Under the pieces are notes generated by a model. The model was not told the DNA's origin. It searched no databases and was given only the letters and a program-made list of their open reading frames with translations. From the NCBI GenBank assembly GCA_002298965.1, contig DBMN01000078.1, positions 7,670 through 17,381 of the forward strand: a DNA stretch of 9,712 bases, given 5' to 3'. Position 1 is the stretch's first letter. Each line of letters opens with the position of its first letter. Positions 6,604 through 9,712 of the stretch are shown here, piece by piece. A program made the translations under genes and the position numbers. Source of the DNA: Rhizobiales bacterium UBA697 (GTDB taxonomy: Bacteria > Pseudomonadota > Alphaproteobacteria > Rhizobiales > Ancalomicrobiaceae).

Positions 6604-6736
6604 ACGGGAAATCCGAATGGATTTCCTGTTCCGTCCGCCGAAAACCCCGGCCTTCGGCCGCGGGGTTTTCGCGGGTTCGTTTCCGGCATCGCGCAGCGAT
6701 CGGCCGGAAACCGTTCGAGACCAGCCGGGATTTCCC
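6604..6736 (+). promoter_or_regulatory. Structured leader of ribH: three consecutive stem-loops
   Basis: Three strong stem-loops lie in series. Stem 1 (6604-6629) has GGAAATCC-GAAT-GGATTTCC. Stem 2 (6639-6671) has an 11-bp outer arm CGAAAACCCCG/CGGGGTTTTCG. Stem 3 (6679-6711) has TTTCCGGC/GCCGGAAA enclosing ATCGC-GCA-GCGAT. The sequence GGATTTCCC immediately before the ribH ATG (6728-6736) is the exact complement of 6606-6614, the 5' arm of stem 1. Stem 1 could therefore be replaced by a pairing that covers the ribosome-binding region. The structures are seen in the sequence; a regulatory role is inferred. It does not carry FMN-riboswitch motifs. Confidence 0.5.
6639..6671. terminator. Terminator-like hairpin upstream of ribH
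   Basis: Perfect 11-bp arms CGAAAACCCCG and CGGGGTTTTCG enclose a second short GC stem (GGCC-TTC-GGCC). The run of four T in the descending arm gives a rho-independent look on the plus strand. The A-run in the ascending arm makes it symmetric, so it could act in both directions. The T-tract is short and inside the stem, so an attenuator or a simple structural element is also possible. Confidence 0.42.
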
Positions 6737-7225
6737 ATGTCCACCCAACGCCATCATGCCCCCTTCGATGCCGCCGCGGTCGCCGGATCGACCGTGTTGA
6801 TCGTCGAAGGCGGTTTCGACGCCGAACTCGCCGCGGCGCTGCGCGCCGGCGCCGTCGCCGTCCTCGACGCGGCGAAGGTCGCCCACGACGTCGTCACCGT
6901 GCCGGGCGCGCTCGAGATCCCGACGGCCATCGCCTTCGCGCTCGCCTCCGAGGAGAAGCGCGGCCGCCGTTACGACGGCTACGTCGCGCTCGGCTGCGTC
7001 GTGCGCGGCGCCACCGGCCACTACGACGTGGTGGCGGGCGAATCCAACCGCGCGCTGATGGATCTCGCCGTCGAGAAGAAGCTGGCGCTGGGCAACGGCA
7101 TCCTCACCGTCGAGAACGACGAGCAGGCGTGGGAACGCGCCGATGCCGCCCGCCTCGACAAGGGCGGCTCGGCCGCCGCCGCCGCCCTCGCGATGATCGC
7201 GCTCTCGCGCAAGTTCGGACTGTGA
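6737..7225 (+). CDS. ribH: 6,7-dimethyl-8-ribityllumazine synthase
   Basis: 162 residues. ATG 6737 is the start; an in-frame ATG at 6617 would force translation through the hairpins at 6639-6711 and adds a leader unlike the family. Family motifs are PGALEIP (56-62), ALGCVVRGATGHYD (84-97) with the catalytic histidine H95, and GILTVENDEQAWERA (121-135). It condenses the RibD-pathway pyrimidine with 3,4-dihydroxy-2-butanone 4-phosphate to give lumazine, the substrate of RibE. Near the substrate loop it has GGFDAE where FN is usual, a mild variation. The ribosome-binding site is weak (CCGGGA) and overlaps the possible leader pairing. nusB follows within 5 bases. Confidence 0.96.
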   Translation: MSTQRHHAPFDAAAVAGSTVLIVEGGFDAELAAALRAGAVAVLDAAKVAHDVVTVPGALEIPTAIAFALASEEKRGRRYDGYVALGCVVRGATGHYDVVAGESNRALMDLAVEKKLALGNGILTVENDEQAWERADAARLDKGGSAAAAALAMIALSRKFGL

Positions 7226-7230
7226 CCCGC

Positions 7231-7716
7231 ATGACCACCGACCGCACCCCTCGCGAGGTCCGTCCCGCCAACAAGCGCGGCGCCGCCCGTCTCGCCGCCG
7301 TCCAGGCGCTCTATCAGATGGAGATCGGCGGCGGCGAGATCGCCGACGTCATCGCCGAGTTCGAGGCCTTCCGCCTCGGCCAGGAGATCGACGGCGAAGA
7401 GTATCGCGAGGCCGACGCGGTCTTCTTCCGCGACATCGTCACCGGCGTCGTCGCCGACCAGAAGGTGATCGACCCCAAGGTCCACCAGACGCTCGTCGAG
7501 GACTGGCCGCTGAAGCGCATCGACGTCACGCTGCGCGAGATCCTGCGCGCCGGCCTGTGGGAGCTGATGCGCCGCCGCGACGTGCCGGCCAAGGTGGCGA
7601 TCTCGGAATATGTCGACGTCGCCCGCGCCTTCTTCGACGGCGACGAGCCCAAGATCGCCAACGCGGTCCTCGACAAGCTCGCCCGCACCTACCGCCCGGA
7701 CGACTTCGCCGCCTGA
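7231..7716 (+). CDS. nusB: Transcription antitermination factor NusB
   Basis: 161 residues from ATG 7231, 5 bases after the ribH stop. An in-frame GTG at 7222 overlaps that stop as GTGA, the same arrangement as nrdR/ribD, and is a real alternative adding three residues. The all-helical NusB fold is shown by KRGAARLAAVQALYQMEI (15-32), the middle helix LKRIDVTLREILRAGLWEL (94-112) and the C-terminal EPKIANAVLDKLARTYRP (139-156). NusB binds boxA RNA with S10 (NusE) during rRNA antitermination. The ribH-nusB order is common in proteobacteria, so co-transcription is expected. Confidence 0.95.
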   Translation: MTTDRTPREVRPANKRGAARLAAVQALYQMEIGGGEIADVIAEFEAFRLGQEIDGEEYREADAVFFRDIVTGVVADQKVIDPKVHQTLVEDWPLKRIDVTLREILRAGLWELMRRRDVPAKVAISEYVDVARAFFDGDEPKIANAVLDKLARTYRPDDFAA

Positions 7717-7793
7717 CGGCGACTTCGAGGTTCCGATCGCATCCTCGTGGTGTTTTCGCACGCGCGTCGCTGGCCGACGGGCGGTGCCCCGTC

Positions 7794-7935
7794 GTCCCCT
7801 CCCCCCGTGAGGGGGAGGGACAGGGAGGGGGGTGACGCAGCCTCTCCCCGGGCAGAGACTCGACCGATCCGCCGCGGCCCCCCTCTCTGTCTCTCCCCCT
7901 CGAGGGGGGAGAGGACCGAAGGCGAGCGCCTTCGG
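7794..7935. repeat. Second paired palindromic intergenic repeat between nusB and the CBS gene
   Basis: Two G/C-rich half units, 7794-7832 and 7878-7916, are near reverse complements of each other (34 of 39 positions by eye). Each folds into its own hairpin: CTCCCCC/GGGGGAG around CGTGA at 7800-7817 within 7794-7821, and CTCTCCCCC-TCGA-GGGGGGAGAG at 7891-7913. A further perfect hairpin CCGAAGGC-GAGC-GCCTTCGG follows at 7916-7935. Just before the element, GACGGG-(6)-CCCGTC forms a small hairpin at 7776-7793. It lies between convergent genes and may help end both transcripts, although no T-tract is seen. Confidence 0.75.
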
Positions 7936-7972
7936 ATCGCGAGCGCCGTGCGGGTCTGGGCGTCGTGTACCG

Positions 7973-8941
7973 TCACCCGCCCCAGGTCAGCGTCAGCCCC
8001 GCGTCGCCCGGATAGCCGCCGGGGAACTCGAGGATTCGCGCCGTCAGGCCGAATCCGGCCGGCTTCAACTCGTCGCGCCAGCGCTCGAAGACGTCGGCCG
8101 CCGGCCCGCGCAGCGACTGCGGCCAGTTCGGGTCGGGCGCGTTGATCATCCGCCCGCCGTCGGAACACAGCGCCGCCGGGAAGCGGATCAGCAGGAAGTC
8201 CTTCTCGCCGCGTTCGGCCGCGCCCAGCGCCCGGTCCTTGAGGTCTTTCCACGCCCGCTCGTCGAGCCGCTCGTCGGCGAGCTTCTCCACCAGTGCCTGG
8301 CGGGCCTTCTCCATCGCGTGTTTCTCGCGTTCGCGCGCCTCCCGCTTGGCGTCCTCGTGCGCCTCGACGAGGCGGCGGAAGGCCGACGCGGTGAAGCCCG
8401 GGTCGACCGGCTCCGCCGGTGCGGCGGGCGCCTCGGGGGCGGTGGTGGAGACGGTCTGCGGTTCCATCGGCGCGCGGGCGGGGCGGGGATCCGGCCGCAT
8501 CATCAGCGCGCGGGCGAGATCGGCGCGGCTGACGACGCCGACCAGCCGTTCGCCCTCGACCACGAAGACGCGGCGCACCTTGCGCACCGCCAGCACGCCG
8601 GCGACCGTGGCGAGGTCGGCATCGGCCTCGACCGTGACGATCGGTGCCGTCATCACCTCGTCGGCGGTTCGCGCCGAGGGCTCGACGGCCTCGAGATATT
8701 CCGCCGAGAGCGACTGCCCCTGGGCGAGCTGCGCCAGCCAGCGCTCGCGGCGACGGACGCGCTCGGGCGCGTGCTGGCCGATCAGGTCCCATTCGGAGAC
8801 GACGCCGAGCGGCCGTCCCGCCTCGTCGACCACCGGCACGGCGCTGACCCGTGCGGTGAGCAGTGCCTTGGCGACGGCGGCGAGCGGGTCCTTCGGCTTC
8901 ACGGAGACGAGCGTCCTGGTCATGATGTCGCGGGCGGTCAT
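7973..8941 (-). CDS. Two-CBS-domain protein with C-terminal domain of unknown function
   Basis: 322 residues. ATG 8941 gives the typical CBS opening MTARDIMTRTLVSV and follows GAGGG with 6-base spacing; the open frame extends to 9148 but that stretch is low-complexity and Arg-rich. CBS 1 covers about 1-58 (AVPVVDEAGRPLGVVSEWDL) and CBS 2 about 92-147 (VMTAPIVTVEADADL, then RRVFVVEGERLVGVVSRADL). CBS pairs usually bind adenine nucleotides. A Pro/Ala linker (152-182) and a charged helix (about 186-245) follow. The compact C-terminal domain FLLIRFP...CSDGGRMIN...DPNWP...FERW...EFPGGYPGDAGLTLTW resembles small stand-alone alphaproteobacterial proteins that I recall but cannot name. Its role is unknown; nucleotide-sensing regulation is inferred. 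It runs opposite to, and interrupts, the nusB-thiL order. Confidence 0.88.
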   Translation of the reverse strand: MTARDIMTRTLVSVKPKDPLAAVAKALLTARVSAVPVVDEAGRPLGVVSEWDLIGQHAPERVRRRERWLAQLAQGQSLSAEYLEAVEPSARTADEVMTAPIVTVEADADLATVAGVLAVRKVRRVFVVEGERLVGVVSRADLARALMMRPDPRPARAPMEPQTVSTTAPEAPAAPAEPVDPGFTASAFRRLVEAHEDAKREAREREKHAMEKARQALVEKLADERLDERAWKDLKDRALGAAERGEKDFLLIRFPAALCSDGGRMINAPDPNWPQSLRGPAADVFERWRDELKPAGFGLTARILEFPGGYPGDAGLTLTWGG

Positions 8942-8961
8942 GGCATCCCTCGGCGCTGCGA

Positions 8962-8978
8962 GCCGGTCGGAGACCGGC
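8962..8978. promoter_or_regulatory. Perfect inverted repeat in the CBS gene leader
   Basis: GCCGGTC-GGA-GACCGGC is a perfect 7-bp inverted repeat with a 3-base spacer, 20 bases upstream of the CBS gene start. It could be an operator or a leader hairpin. No convincing promoter was found in the 181-base divergent gap (8942-9122). Confidence 0.35.
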
Positions 8979-9122
8979 GGGAAGACCCTCAATGTAGTGC
9001 GTAAGGCGCGCCGCGGCATCGAAACGAATGCGTAGGCCGCACGCCGCCGTCGGCCGCTCCGGGCTCGACCCTGCCGCGTCGCTGGGCTATGCGGGAGAAC
9101 CTCGCTCACCAGGAGCCCGTCC

Positions 9123-9712
9123 GTGACCCGTCCCGGCGAAGACGACATCGTCGCGCGCTACTTCCGACCGCTCGCCACCGATCCCGGCGCGCTCGGTCTC
9201 GTCGACGACTGCGCCGCGCTCACCCCGCCGCCGGGCTGCGATCTGGTGCTGAAGTCCGACGCGGTGGCGAGCGGCGTCCATTTCTTCCCCGACGATCCGT
9301 GGGATCTGGTGGCGAAGAAGGCGCTGCGGGTGAACGTCTCCGACCTCGCCGCCAAGGGCGCTCGGCCGATCGGTTGGATGCTGACGCTGGCGCTGCCGAC
9401 CGACTGGCGCGAGGAGGATCTCGCGGCGCTGTCGCGCGGCTTCGCCGAGGATCAGGCGACCTTCGGTCTCTCGCTCTTCGGCGGCGACACGATTCGCTCG
9501 CCCGACGGGCTCGTGCTGTCGATCACCGTCTTCGGCGCCGTGCCGACCGGCCGCATGGTGCGCCGCGCCGCGGCCCGCGTCGGCGACGTCGTCTGCGTCT
9601 CCGGCACGCTCGGCGATTCGGCCCTCGGCCTCCTCGCCCGGCTCGATCCGGCCCGCGCCGAGAGCTGGGGCCTCGATGCCGACGAACGCGCCCACATCGC
9701 CCGCCGCTACCT
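9123..9712 (+). CDS. thiL: Thiamine-monophosphate kinase (3' end outside window)
   Basis: The frame is open from GTG 9123 to the right edge: 196 complete codons, about 60% of the usual length. The GTG start is 7 bases after AGGAG (9111-9115) and gives the alphaproteobacterial N-terminus MTRPGEDDIVARYFRPLA. ThiL phosphorylates thiamine monophosphate to the active cofactor using ATP. The motifs are GLVDDCAAL (25-33), KSDAVASGVHFF (44-55), RVNVSDLAAKGARP (69-82) and GGDT (120-123), together forming the metal/ATP site of the PurM-like fold. The residue after the DD pair is Cys (C30), where Ala is usual. thiL commonly follows nusB in related genomes; here an opposite-strand gene and a repeat lie between. 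Confidence 0.94.
   Translation, partial: MTRPGEDDIVARYFRPLATDPGALGLVDDCAALTPPPGCDLVLKSDAVASGVHFFPDDPWDLVAKKALRVNVSDLAAKGARPIGWMLTLALPTDWREEDLAALSRGFAEDQATFGLSLFGGDTIRSPDGLVLSITVFGAVPTGRMVRRAAARVGDVVCVSGTLGDSALGLLARLDPARAESWGLDADERAHIARRY

Noticed and set aside
6337..6736. FMN riboswitch (RFN element) ahead of ribH
   Set aside because: The conserved GGCGGTAAA and AGTCCGGAT-type blocks are absent; the gap is explained by a palindromic repeat and simple stem-loops.
6617..6736. N-terminal extension of RibH from ATG 6617
   Set aside because: It would place 40 extra residues over two strong hairpins and does not match the family N-terminus.
7794..7935. CRISPR array or rho-independent terminator
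   Set aside because: There are only two inverted halves rather than repeated direct units with spacers, and no T-tract follows the hairpins.
7832..9004. Long plus-strand open frame of 390 codons
   Set aside because: It is antisense to the two-CBS-domain gene, with low-complexity translation and no motif.

Overview
The window comes from a high-GC alphaproteobacterium, most likely of the order Hyphomicrobiales (Rhizobiales). Evidence is the gene order nrdR-ribD-ribE-ribH-nusB-thiL, the sequence style of NrdR, RibH, NusB and ThiL, and the strong G/C bias of most of the window (44 of 60 bases are G or C in 4861-4920). No genus is assigned.

Left region (1 to about 2000, minus strand): an accessory three-gene operon of visibly lower GC (26 of 60 in 1381-1440). 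In transcription order it holds a small two-helix membrane protein with a glycine/asparagine/isoleucine-rich tail, a 281-residue protein that looks like a P-loop-less STAND/AAA-type core, and a winged-helix plus TPR-like protein that runs off the left edge. A good promoter (TTGCCA-N17-TAACAT) precedes the first gene. The tail of the membrane protein and an internal segment of the STAND-like protein share a 15-residue motif (IASxNxSGGxxxIxI). This resembles the paired amyloid/beta-zipper motifs that couple NLR-type sensors to membrane effectors. It is the best candidate for an undescribed system here, probably a split NLR-like defence or signalling module.

Middle (2190-3860, minus): a secreted UshA-family metallophosphatase/5'-nucleotidase, divergent from the housekeeping cluster.

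Housekeeping cluster (4045-7716, plus): nrdR (repressor of ribonucleotide reductase genes) overlaps ribD by 4 bases. ribE (riboflavin synthase), ribH (lumazine synthase) and nusB (antitermination factor) follow. ribD, ribE and ribH give most of the riboflavin pathway; no FMN riboswitch is seen. The roughly 400-base ribE-ribH gap has no gene. It contains a 121-bp paired palindromic repeat and then three consecutive stem-loops directly ahead of ribH, the first of which could alternatively pair with the ribH ribosome-binding region.

Right (7717-9712): a second paired palindromic repeat lies between nusB and a convergent minus-strand gene for a two-CBS-domain protein fused to a C-terminal domain of unknown function. 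This gene sits between nusB and thiL, which are normally adjacent or close. The window ends inside thiL (thiamine-monophosphate kinase).
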